Origin: Dipodascopsis uninucleata var. uninucleata
Lineage: Eukaryota > Ascomycota > Lipomycetes > Lipomycetales > Lipomycetaceae
Direction of reading: 5' to 3'
DNA length: 64,000 bases
Assembly: GCA_030568195.1 (NCBI GenBank)
Contig: JAJLTO010000005.1
Coordinates: 682,001-746,000 of the forward strand
The notes under the pieces were generated by a model, which searched no databases, was not told the origin of the DNA, and saw only the letters and a program-made list of their open reading frames with translations. Of the stretch, positions 52,917-63,400 are shown in pieces. Both the position numbers and the translations under genes were made by a program. How positions within the stretch are numbered: position 1 is the stretch's first letter; each line of letters starts with the position of its first letter.

Positions 52917-54467
52917 TTATTTCATCATGTAAAGATCCACATACTCGTCTACGGCCATCTCATCTAGTTCTTTACCAGATATATTCAAGATCTCACTAGC
53001 TTGAGATTCTGGTAATCGCCCACGTAGGTGGCGAGCAAACTTTTCAAGCAATACTGGCGTACCTTCTTCTCTTCGCAATCTGTGGCCAATTGGATAATTT
53101 ACCTCCTCCTCCATTTCAGTTCCGTCCGTAAACGTAATCTTAACCGCATTTCCAATAAATCTCTTACTAGGCTCATGGTAGTCTATGGTAAAGGTCTCGT
53201 CTTCTTCACAGGACATTTTTCCACGAAGCTCATCGATTCTTGGATCACTGGCAACTGTGTCTGAATAGTCGTTTGCAGTCAGGCGTCCATATATCAGCGG
53301 AATAGCTACCATATATTGAATACAGTGGTCACGATCTGCATAATTATAAAGTGGACCTTGCTTATTGATGATTCTATTTCCAGCCTCCTGTGTTCTTATA
53401 TTAACACTCTTAATATCATCTACTGTCTTACCAGCTTCGGCCATTTTGCCATGAAGTGTCATTGCAGCTTCAACTGCAGTTTGAGCATGGAACTCAGCCG
53501 GATAAGAGATCTTGAACAACACGTTTTCCATCACATAGGACCCATAAGGTCTTTGAAACTTGAAGCTATTTCCTTTGAATAAAACATCGTAAAAACCCCA
53601 TGTTTTTGCTGTTAGCACAGAAGGCATTCCTGGTTCACCCTTTTGAACCATCAAGGCTAGATTGACAGCCCTTGAAGTTGCATCACCAGCAGCCCACGAC
53701 TTACGCGATCCAGTGTTTGGAACATGGCGATACGTACGAAGCGCCTGTCCGTCGACCCAAGCTTGGGAAATGGCATCAATAGTTTGATTATAGTTTAAGC
53801 CAATTAGTTTCGACACCACAGCAGTCGTAGCAACTTTCACCAAGACAACATGATCCAAGCCAACTGAGTTAAAAGAATTCTTGATCGCAATGTTTCCCTG
53901 GATCTCATGTGCTTTAATCATTGATTCCAGCACGTCTCGGATCTTGAAGGGTTTAGCGAATGGGATTACTGATGTGCCTGAGCTGCGATAAGTTCTGCTC
54001 AGCCAGTCAGTAACTGCTAATATACCACCGAGATTGTCAGATGGATGACCCCACTCCGCAGCGAGCCAGCAATCATTGTAATCTAGCCAACGGATTATAG
54101 TGCCTATTGAAAATGCTCCTCTCACAGGATCAACTTGATAGGTAGTACCAGGGACCTTTGTACCGCTGGGAACAGTTGTTCCGGGCACCACAGGACCAAT
54201 CAATCTAGCACAGTTATCATACTTTAGAGCTTCCAGGCCACAGCCAAGAGTATCAACCAGACAGAGTCTTGCGGTTTCAAGAGCGACGTCGCTATTGATT
54301 TTGTAGTGGTGGACATATTCTGCAATGTCTCTGAGCTCTTTGTCGGGCTCAGGACGGACATTGTTTGTCACTATACTAGAACGAGCTACGGACATCGTTG
54401 CAAAGTGCTGAGCGCGATTTTTAAGGCTTCTAAAGGAAATATATCGGCCGTATTCCAACCCTCTCAT
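52917..54467 (-). CDS. PDH1: Mitochondrial 2-methylcitrate dehydratase (PrpD family)
   Basis: Single exon, 516 residues (S. cerevisiae Pdh1 also 516). It converts 2-methylcitrate to 2-methyl-cis-aconitate in the methylcitrate cycle, which detoxifies propionyl-CoA. Conserved blocks: DTLGCGLEAL, GAFSIGTIIRWLDYNDCWLAAEWGHPSDNLGGILA, KSWAAGDATSRAVNLALM, SYPAEFHAQTAVEAA and NYADRDHCIQYMVAIPLIYG. The N-terminus (MRGLEYGRYISFRSLKNRAQHF) is basic and acid-poor apart from one Glu and resembles a matrix signal; Met25 could start a shorter form. ICL2, catalysing the last step of the same cycle, is the next large gene upstream on the same strand. Confidence 0.96.
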   Translation of the reverse strand: MRGLEYGRYISFRSLKNRAQHFATMSVARSSIVTNNVRPEPDKELRDIAEYVHHYKINSDVALETARLCLVDTLGCGLEALKYDNCARLIGPVVPGTTVPSGTKVPGTTYQVDPVRGAFSIGTIIRWLDYNDCWLAAEWGHPSDNLGGILAVTDWLSRTYRSSGTSVIPFAKPFKIRDVLESMIKAHEIQGNIAIKNSFNSVGLDHVVLVKVATTAVVSKLIGLNYNQTIDAISQAWVDGQALRTYRHVPNTGSRKSWAAGDATSRAVNLALMVQKGEPGMPSVLTAKTWGFYDVLFKGNSFKFQRPYGSYVMENVLFKISYPAEFHAQTAVEAAMTLHGKMAEAGKTVDDIKSVNIRTQEAGNRIINKQGPLYNYADRDHCIQYMVAIPLIYGRLTANDYSDTVASDPRIDELRGKMSCEEDETFTIDYHEPSKRFIGNAVKITFTDGTEMEEEVNYPIGHRLRREEGTPVLLEKFARHLRGRLPESQASEILNISGKELDEMAVDEYVDLYMMK

Positions 54468-55017
54468 AGTAACTACTCTAGATCAATGTTCGTGCGAAGA
54501 ATAAAGGTTAATGATATCAGTTGTATACTCTGAACATCTATTTGATCACACTGATTTGTTTTACATCAATATACTATTCTGTATTGGTTACCAGTGTATA
54601 TAAGCAGTACTTTAATAACAGCACTGGTACAACAGCACCTATACTTATAATAAACAGGTGATCGAATTTATTTTCCATTATGTGAATATTATGTCTATTA
54701 TTATCATACATCTTGTTCCGATATCCTATATTTCTGCTTAATGATGCCGATTTGTTGCTTTCGTCCGGGATGACACATCCGAACTAAAGATTTTGCGGGG
54801 TATTCACAATGTGGCGGTGCAAAAGTACATATCCGCAATCAGCCAGACAAATCATGTGATAATGCAAATCACGTTCGAAAGAAAGGTTCTGAAAACCAGC
54901 GAGCATAAGGGCTATAATAGTTGATTAGACAGAAAAGTTGATTTGAATAGCTGGTCTCATGTTAATAACGGTAACACATCACCATTATAGTTAAAATATA
55001 TCTACAATTCGAAGAAT
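54468..55017. promoter_or_regulatory. PDH1 promoter with words shared with FOX2
   Basis: 550 bp between the divergent PDH1 and 54-residue genes. ATGTGGCGGTGCAA (54809-54822) and AATCACGTTC (54867-54876) repeat, in the same order and strand, two words of the TDA10/FOX2 promoter. ATCATGTGAT (54851-54860) is a one-base variant of the ATCACGTGAT-type palindrome. Confidence 0.5.
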
Positions 55018-55260
55018 ATGAACAGAGGACCTCTTATTTTGACGATTGAAGAAGCAGAGTATCTTCTGGACCAGCTAGTAAGATAAGGATTGTTCGCAGA
55101 TAATATAGCGTGACATAATGTGATACTGACCACATTTGAACTTGTTTGTTTCTAGCCACCACCAACGCCCGATGCACCTGAGATTGCAAAAAAAATGAGA
55201 GCGAGACTTCTCGAATTTTTGAGGGAAGTTCGAAAGGGTGCTGAAGGTACTCAGAAGTAA
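55018..55260 (+). CDS. Small conserved-looking fungal protein, 54 residues, two exons
   Basis: Exon 1 55018-55077 (MNRGPLILTIEEAEYLLDQL) and exon 2 55156-55260 (PPPTPDAPEIAKKMRARLLEFLREVRKG...) join in frame across a 78-nt intron with donor GTAAGA and acceptor TTTCTAG; branch TACTGAC is well placed. The protein has a short hydrophobic-acidic helix, a proline hinge and a basic amphipathic helix. The pattern LTxxEAxxLLDxLPPPxP followed by a helix recalls short unannotated frames in other fungi, but I cannot name a family. The clean splice signals and frame make it likely real. It shares the PDH1 promoter. Confidence 0.6.
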
Positions 55261-55423
55261 GATATGAGATGTGTCACCATGCTGTGTGGTGGGTTGTGTT
55301 TTCAAAATAATGGAAATTTTACTACATACGTTATGTATATATAATATGTATTGACGCTCATTGTTACGAATGAAGATGAACATACTACTAGTCGGCCTAT
55401 GATCGCTGTTGTCTACTTACAAA

Positions 55424-57232
55424 TTAAAATGCTAAATTCAATATTAGTAGGGTTATACACAGATTTATGCTGTATTAAGTACTTACTATGTTCTGTCGAG
55501 TCCTTTCCGACACCGCTGGTACTGCTGCTGCCTCCCTGGACATTTTGAAGTATTCCGTCGATGTAGTTTGCGCCTGACCATTTTTGATGTGTCAAAACAT
55601 CGCAATTAGATTCTTTTTCTTGCTTTTGAATCATCTCTACGTAAGCTTTCATTCCATCGACTTTAAAGCGAGTCGAAAGTTGATCTATAAAGACAGTTAG
55701 AGACTCATTAGCCGTAAAATATGCCACCAGAACTTACGAGTTATCAGCGCATCACTATGTAATCCTGCAAGTGATACAAGCTGTAAAACATAGCCACATT
55801 TTCCAAGTTCCCATACGAAGTCTTTGAGATCTTGCTCTGAATATCCATGAGCAGACCAATTAAATGATGGACTAAGATTATAAACAAGCCACTTTCCAGG
55901 GTACTTTTCGTGTATAGCGGCAGCCATCTCTCGTGCTTGAGTGATGTCTGGCGACTTGGTTTCAAGCCATAAAATTTCTGAATATGGAGAGTAAGCCAAT
56001 ACACGTCTAAGAGCAATAGGGAGGCCAGAGCGGAGATGGTAGTATCCTTCGCGAGTTCGAGGTGCGTCCCAATCAAAATAAAATCCCTCATCCCCAATAA
56101 CATCCTTTACAACTTGTCTTGATTCATGATTAGACAGTCCTTTTATTCGAGGAAGCAGCGACTCGATTCTATCGGATTTCCCAGTGGACTGTAGATATTG
56201 CACGACTGCTTCTTCAAATGTGACGAGCTCTGCTTCGTCCATCCATATGGCTTCTAATTCATTAAGCTCGAGCGGTGTACATCCACGTCTCTCTGCGTCA
56301 AACAAAACCTCACTCAGAGGTTTGGTCTTCTTGGCAACCCCAAGAATAAAGTCATGATCTAACGGATCAACAGCGCTAGAAAGCAGACTCGCAGATTCTG
56401 CATCTGTTCGAGCAATCAATATGTTGCTTGTACCCATTATATCCCATTGCATTCTCGTGGCTAGCAGCCGAGATATGTGGGTTGATGGTGGTACAACTAC
56501 TTTTCCAGCCAAGTGTCCGCACTTCTTTCCACCATGCAACTGATCCTCCATATGAATAGCGGCTGCTCCTCTTTCTGCAAAAAGCTTTGCCAGTTTCATA
56601 ACGGCTGAGAGTCCTCCATGGCCCGTATCAGCGTCAGCTATAATCGGGCGGAGGTAATCGATTCGTCCTCGACCACCCTCTCTTCTTTTTTCTCTTTCTT
56701 CAATTGACAGTGACATCCACTCATCCCACGACTTCTTATCATGAAGTTGCTGTGCCCGGAACAATCTGTCGACCTGATTTGGTACAGTATCGTAAGGATA
56801 ATCACCCATGTCAGGTGAGACCTCGTTAGTAGTCGTTAACACAGATGAACACGCCCAACCAGACACATAGAGAACTTCCTGATTAGCCGCCATTTGCGTC
56901 ATTTGGACAGGATCTATAGCTCCCATGGTATGTACAGGAGCGCCTTCCTTCGCGCGCCGACTCAATAGGTTATATAATTTGTCTGCTTGTACTGAGGATG
57001 GATATGGGATGGTCCCCAAAGTACCGCGCTTGAGCGCAACATCTCGCGCAGAGTAGGGCCTGTTGATTCCATTAAATCTGGAGGACGACCACCAATTTTC
57101 AATTTCTTTAACTTGACTATCTAGGAATTCTACTTCCTCGTCTAATGAAGGATATGGAAAACGGCTAAGTGAAGAGAATTGCCTTGACTGCATCTTCTGT
57201 AATACCGATCTTGAATATATTGTTCGGATCAT
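55424..57232 (-). CDS. ICL2: Mitochondrial 2-methylisocitrate lyase Icl2, three exons
   Basis: Exons 57232-55738, 55684-55487 and 55431-55424, 566 residues. It splits 2-methylisocitrate into succinate and pyruvate, the last step of the methylcitrate cycle. [32 protein letters not shown] (catalytic Cys238 in KKCGH), [12 protein letters not shown] and [12 protein letters not shown] are isocitrate-lyase-superfamily signatures. The presequence ([21 protein letters not shown]) and pairing with PDH1 favour Icl2 over glyoxylate-cycle Icl1. The ATG at 57232 is used; the open frame upstream lacks another ATG. Exon 2 gives [44 protein letters not shown], matching the family end. The last exon is 8 nt (CA TTT TAA) after a 55-nt intron with donor GTAAGT and branch CTACTAAT, giving the end STEHTF. 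Read-through would add 24 other residues instead. Confidence 0.93.
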
Positions 57233-58104
57233 AATGAATGTCGTGATATATGAAGGATATATCGTCACCAGCTACTTCTTTCAATTTATATTATAATTCT
57301 TGTAAGGATATCGATAACTTCAACTAGCTCTGTCATCCTACTCTTCAAGAACTGGTCTGATCCGTGGCTAGTAGCTAAATTTTTTGGATTAAATACTCCT
57401 GATGATGGGGTAAAAATATTAATATTACGCCACATCCATATGATTTATGCGCCATACATATATGCATGCAGCAAATCTTTGAAACTTTATTTTCTTGAGC
57501 CGCTGCCGTTGTTCCATCCTCCGCATCCTTACTTCTATTATATGTTGATCGATCTAAACAGTTCGAAATTCCTATATTATCTCCATTGATTGAGGATCCT
57601 GCTTTATTTGCATAATGTAGATTATCAAATTGTGTGTAAATATTAGTTGATATTTCTTGACCCACCTCAGCTGTTCCTTTGTTAGCTATACAGTCATAAA
57701 TCACGTGATATGCTACCCGGTTTCAGTACGGCTGCTTTCATACTCATGTTGTGAATATAGTAAATTATCTTAAAAAAATCAAATCACCATATTTGCAGGC
57801 GTTTTTTCCTTATTTCTTTCTGAGAAGTGTAACGCTCAGTTAAGAATTTGGCTTTCAGGCGTTCAATTCAAATAATAAATTTCCATGCGTGGTGCTCATA
57901 ATGAAATTGAATCGATAAGCTCAAGCAATTTTGACTTCACTCTTTGTATAATAAGGAGCACCTTTTCATATACCGATATATATATATATCTCTTAAATTT
58001 CAAAGTAATTTCAAATTCAATTCGCAAGTGACCTTGACGACTGCTGTGGTCGGCTCTAGAAAGAAGGGGCTTCCTCGAGGAGAAGAAGTGAGAATTTAGC
58101 AACT
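57233..58104. promoter_or_regulatory. Region between ICL2 and the type II membrane protein gene
   Basis: 872 bp between divergent starts. TCACGTGA at 57701-57708 lies 469 bp before ICL2. CGCCACAT at 57428-57435 is the reverse of the ATGTGGCG core shared by FOX2 and PDH1 promoters, 196 bp before ICL2. A short (AT)n tract is near 57976-57990. Confidence 0.4.
57375..57747 (-). CDS. Hypothetical 108-residue protein, two putative exons (doubtful)
   Basis: Exon 1 57747-57717 (MSMKAAVLKP) joins exon 2 57670-57375 (AEVGQEISTNIYTQFDNLHYANK...) in frame, across a 46-nt intron with a poor donor (GTAGCA) but good branch (GCTAAC) and acceptor (AACAG). Composition is protein-like and hydrophilic except near the C-terminus. 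No family recognised. It occupies most of the ICL2 upstream region, and its intron would contain the TCACGTGA palindrome, which counts against it. Confidence 0.27.
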
Positions 58105-59556
58105 ATGTGGAGTTTTCGACGGGATAGAGTGTTAGTAGCGCTGTGCGGATGCTTTCTGGCATCGTTATTCGTTCTCTTCACAATACTTCAACCAAAGAGA
58201 CTGTCGACAGTTTCATTTGCAATGCCCGAGCTGGAGAGTCAGCTCAAGTTCCAGCTGACGGAAAGTATGAAGCGAGGTGGATTAACCGCAGATATGCTCC
58301 GCGATCAGTCAATGTCAACTCGATCGCACAAAAATTCAAAGGGTGTGCATTATACTGCAATTAGTAGCACACTGGCAGCCAATTCAGAATTTCTCTTCCA
58401 ATGTAGTACCGCCACCAAAAGCAAAGTACATGAGATTTTCGATAGTTATGTATCTTTGAAGTACTCAGTCTTCGAGGTAGTGGTCAAATCCGAACAGTAT
58501 CCAGTCACATACAATCCAACAATTCTTTCTCTACCTCCTACTTCACATTATCCATTCCTCATAGTTGCACGCGTTCGAGGTGATGGTCTTCAACATCGCT
58601 CAGTGATCTGTGAGGGCAAATACTATGATGCTTCGTATAGGAATGCATATGGAATCGACGTTTTATCCAGAAATATTGGATGTGCCACTCATCCGCGAGA
58701 ACTCATTGTCCCTCAAACTCCTGCCAAGGAGTGCGATGGGCGTGAAATTCTTGCAAATGCACCCGGTTTTCACGATCCAAGGATTTTCTGGTCTATGCAG
58801 GGAGCTCCTATAATGATTTTGAACCAGCAATCAAGATATGGATGTTTTGGACTATGGCTTATTGACCTTAGATCTGTTTATCCTTCTTTACGATACAAGG
58901 TTAACCGCGCTCTCTTAACTGAGTATTTCACGGTAGTCGAATTGACTAGGACTGAGGGTCGTAAAAATATGGAGAAAAACTATATCTTATTTTATGACTC
59001 CAATACTGGAGAATCCTATGTTCAATACGAGTTAGGTTACAATAATCGACACTTTTCTCGCTTGATTGGTAATGGTCTCGCTACTGCTAACTTGACCAGT
59101 CCTTTCGAACTTCCTTGTATCGCTGAGGATGCTACTTGGCACCAGGCCACAAATGCTCTTAAAGTTGTTCTTTGCGACTATGGTGAGTGTGAGCCTAATA
59201 CTGACAACACTGTCTACATAGCGTTCTTGCACAAGAAGGAAGGTGTTCCTGGTACTCTGAAAGTTCTTTACAAGCGATATCTTGCGGTTTGGAAGACCTA
59301 CGCGCCATTTGAAATGGTAGCATTCAGTTCGAAGTACATTCGTTTTGATAATGAGGATGAATGGGAGCAGAAATTCGATATTGAAGGAAAATTCTTATAC
59401 ACAGTTGGCATTTCTTGGGAGTCAAACCAAAACAGATATGAAGGTTATTTAAATGAGAAAATTATCATTAGTCTGGGTGTTGGTGATCATGGAAACGCAG
59501 CTGTCGTTTTGCCAGTTCGTGATATGCTTGTATGCATGATAAAGTGCAATCGCTAG
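58105..59556 (+). CDS. Type II membrane protein, possible glycan-modifying beta-propeller
   Basis: Single exon, 483 residues. A short basic N-terminus (MWSFRRDR) precedes one membrane segment (~9-28), so a type II Golgi or ER protein is likely. The lumenal part has CEGKYYDASYRNAYGID, a stem with paired cysteines, then ILANAPGFHDPRIFW (HDPR at 223-226) and GAPIMILNQQSRYGCFGLWLIDLR. Later come LPCIAEDATWHQATNALKVVLCDYGEC and a final GVGDHGNAAVVLP. A DPR motif followed by a display-like GxPxMxxN strand recalls five-bladed propeller enzymes such as fungal beta-mannosyltransferases and mannoside phosphorylases, but similarity is weak and I do not name a function. It lies between ICL2 and NTE1 with no obvious link to either. 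Confidence 0.7.
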   Translation: MWSFRRDRVLVALCGCFLASLFVLFTILQPKRLSTVSFAMPELESQLKFQLTESMKRGGLTADMLRDQSMSTRSHKNSKGVHYTAISSTLAANSEFLFQCSTATKSKVHEIFDSYVSLKYSVFEVVVKSEQYPVTYNPTILSLPPTSHYPFLIVARVRGDGLQHRSVICEGKYYDASYRNAYGIDVLSRNIGCATHPRELIVPQTPAKECDGREILANAPGFHDPRIFWSMQGAPIMILNQQSRYGCFGLWLIDLRSVYPSLRYKVNRALLTEYFTVVELTRTEGRKNMEKNYILFYDSNTGESYVQYELGYNNRHFSRLIGNGLATANLTSPFELPCIAEDATWHQATNALKVVLCDYGECEPNTDNTVYIAFLHKKEGVPGTLKVLYKRYLAVWKTYAPFEMVAFSSKYIRFDNEDEWEQKFDIEGKFLYTVGISWESNQNRYEGYLNEKIIISLGVGDHGNAAVVLPVRDMLVCMIKCNR

Positions 59557-60480
59557 ATACCAGTGACAGAATTAGGTCCGCTAATAGTAATATAGTTTTG
59601 GTACGAAAGCCATCTTGTCATTTTTCACATTTTACACATGAATGTGCCTTAATCAAATTAAGGTATTGTTGCTCGTAGAACTAACTCTCATACGTATATT
59701 AGTTGTTTTGTCTGCATCTCCGTCCGTCCAATCCTTTCACAGAGGATTGTGCTAGTACTATTCTTTCCTGGCTATGGTGTCAAAATAGCATACAAGTTGT
59801 CCGGCCGAAGCGCCCGGCGAACGAGCCCCGTTCGATGAGGCTTCTGTTTCCTCCCAATATATCTCATCACATGACTTGATTACCGTATTCTCTATTTCAT
59901 CGACTATCAGGTTGAGGATCTGTAGATGGTTTTACGGCTTTTGGTTTCGAAATATATATCAGGTATAGCGTGATGTAGCATATTCAAATTTTCAGAATCG
60001 TGCCTCAACTAATAGACAATGATTTGCCGCTCCTCTGAGAAATAAAAGCCTCTTTAAATCTGTGTGAAGTCAGATGGCTGCTGATATTGCTTAAATGAGA
60101 ACACGTTTTACCCTGATTATATAATTATGATGATTCTGTTACATAAGAAATACCTATATCTTTCGTAGTTTCGTTAACAGCCCAGGCTCCAGTTTAAGAT
60201 GGTTGTAAATAGGTGACGACAAAGTAGTTAGTTGTTCTGATCTAGCATTTAGAGGTGCTTATATAGTTAACAAGAGTATAAGCTAGTTGAGCATAAGGTA
60301 TATAATAAAATATAAACTATTAGGATATAGATCAACAAGGATTTACGTGACAAAATACATGGTAGCTCGAGCTTGATCAGTTTACTACTTAACTATCTTG
60401 TTTAGTCGACACAGACGTAAATTGAGCTCATAAGAGCTGACTTTTATAGTTGCATAATACAACCCTTGGCTTGGTGCAAT
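59557..60480. other. Intergenic with a short G+C-rich hairpin island
   Basis: About 920 bp before NTE1. CCTTAAT-CAA-ATTAAGG (59647-59663) is a 7-bp hairpin in the 3' flank of the upstream gene. A ~42-bp island (59800-59841), about three quarters G+C, holds CGAACG-AGCCC-CGTTCG (59818-59834). The remainder is AT-rich without a gene. Confidence 0.45.
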
Positions 60481-63400
60481 ATGGCGCTACCTAGCTTGAT
60501 AAATAGGCCAAGGATACGGTATAGCTTAGCGGGATATGTTGTGATCTTTACTCTTCTCTTCGCTATAAAAGGTATTTTGGTGACTGGTGAGCCAGAAACA
60601 CACGGCTCGTTAGAGCCAACCGACTCCCATACAGCAACACTGACGATGGAAGGAAATCTCAGTGGTAACAGTATTCATACGAGTAAGGGAGTAGAGAATG
60701 CTGATCAGAAGTCCTGGTATCGTACACTTTCTAGGACGGTAGCTGAGTTGCTGATAGTGATTATATTCTATGTTCCAACTTGGCTGTTTGGATTACTAGG
60801 GATGTCCTTTAACATTACACTCTCTTTCTCTACGCTATTATTGATTCTTCTATGCTTTGGGGCTGCTGTATGGTCAATAGTACGCTACAAGTATCTCAAC
60901 GTTTATTCGCGACTGCCTGTGGAACCACATCGAACAGAGTCCAAACTGGATATGTTGTTTATACCAGATGCATTAACAGAATCGAGCTACTCCAAGCCTT
61001 TATTCTCCAGTTACCTGGACGAGTTTTTTCAGGGTATAAAGATCTTTGGTTACCTCGAGAAGCCGATATTTCATGAACTCACACGGCAAGTTCAGACTCG
61101 CAAATTTATCGCCGGTGACACGATACCACTGGAAGATGAAGAAGGATTTTGTATCGTGGTTGATGGACTGGTGCAGATATATGCTAAACAAGCTAACAAC
61201 GATTCAACCCAGTCATCTCGAAATGCGTTTAGGCAGGAAATCGATTCTGGCTATTCGCTTCTTACTGAAGTGAAAAATGGTGCTCCAATGTCATCTTTGT
61301 TTACGATCTTGTCGCTATTTACTGAGGACATAAAGTTATCAACCGCAGACGGAACTCAAACTTCATCTTCTGGATCGTCAGATCGTCCAGATATATTTTC
61401 TACTGATGATTTTCAGACAAGTCCTGGTAGGTCATTTCCTACTAATCAAGATGGTTCTATATCACCTGTCACGCTCTCAGAATCAATACAGTCAGCAATT
61501 CCTAGAAGTGGAGTCAATCCGTCTCTAAACTCGATTCATGATACTAACCAGACTGGGGCTCTCTATGGTGGCAATACCTTTAGTGGTATTCCTGGGAGTA
61601 TTGCAGGCGCTCAACATGGTCATACTACTCCTAGAAAGCGTCCTCAATCGCCAATCGACCCCGATATTATTGCTCGTGCAACAGTTGATTCGACCATTGC
61701 TGTCATTCCAGCGGAGTCATTTAGACGACTGACAAGGAAGTATCCCAAATCTGCTGCTCATATAGTACGAGTAATTCTTACTCGGTTTGAAAGAGTGACA
61801 TTCCAGACGGGTCATCATTATCTAGGATTAACGTCTGAAGTTCTGAAAACCGAAATTTATTTCAATAATCACACTGGTTATGAGCTTCCTAATTTCCTCG
61901 GTGAGGATGCAGTTTCCCGAGTAAAAGCAATTTTTGAAGAAACTTCTAATAAACATTCGAATGATTCTCTTGAGCAGAGCATTTTTCACAATGGTGTGAA
62001 TACTGAGGGTAGATCGCATGGTAGACAAATAAAGGCACTTGACTTTGCACACAACAGACACTACCAGGGAAAAGGTATGTCATCGGACAAAAAGGATATA
62101 ACCAGTGGATTTCAGCAACGACCTTCTATGGAATCTCAACGACGACCAAGCTCATCTCAAGGATATGGCGTTGACCACAGTTCACCGGGCGACCTGCTCT
62201 CCAGCGTTTCTTCATCAGTAACTACGAGACCAGCCAATAGCCTGTATCCACAGTTGTCGTTTCAAGCGTCAAACGGAAATATAAGTAGAATCTCGTCACC
62301 ATCTAGTCTAAGTAGATCTCCTGATATTGTTGACAACTTCGATTCTGGGGAAGATTTTGAGCATATAGGGGAGGATGAAATCGAAGATTATGAAAAAACG
62401 TCGCAGGAAGAAATTGCAAGATTGAAAAAGGGTATATTGGAATGTATTTTCAAGGCTCTTGGTATCTCCATGGATTCATCAAATTTGAAGGCTCCTCTAG
62501 GAGATGAAGCTAGTCCTCCACTCTCTGCCACAGAAAATAGACCAGCTCATTCGACCTCTCTCTTGAGTGCTAATTCACGACATACAAAGTATGATCGTTT
62601 AGGTCCTTTTCCTTTTGAACCTGGCTCTAGTACGTTTGCGGACGACGATTCTGTCTCTTCTAGTTTCATAAACCAGTCTGGTTCGACTGCTGTTACGTAT
62701 GCTGATATTGAATCTCGTGTTGAGATACTGTATTTCAAAGCTGGTGCATCACTAGTGAAAGAGTCCGAACCAAATAAAGGGCTCTATTATCTTATTGACG
62801 GTTTTTTAGATGTTTGTAAAGAAGAGAGATCAGGTGTATATAAGACAATATACACTATTAAACCTGGAGGAATAGGTGGTTATCTTGGATTTATATCTGG
62901 CTACAGATCCTTTGTCAATATCAGAGCCACTACGGATTCTTTCGTTGGTTTTCTTCCTAAAGACTGTCTTGAAAGACTTGCTGATAGACAACCATCTATT
63001 TTACTCACGATGGCAAAGCGTCTGACCAATTTCATGTCCAAGCTGATTCTAAATCTTGACTTTGGTCTTGAGTGGGTCCAGGTTGGTGCAGGTGAAGTCG
63101 TATATCGTCAAGGAGAGGAAGCTGATTCTATATTTATTGTTTCGAATGGCCGTATGAGAGCGATAAGAGAATCTGATGGCAATGTATCAGTTGTCAGTGA
63201 ATATGGTCAGGGTGATTCGGTTGGTGAACTAGAAGTTTTAACATCTACAAAACGGCCTAATACCCTCCATGCGGTTCGTGATACTGAACTGATTAGATTT
63301 CCTAGGACATTATTTGAGAGTTTATCTATGCGACATCCTGAAATTATGATCCAAATTTCAAGAGTAGTTGCATCAAGAATGAATGCATTATTAAACATAG

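Noticed and set aside
57555-57570. GTTCGAAATTCC as a tRNA B-box
   Set aside because: No cloverleaf or A-box can be drawn upstream at the right spacing.
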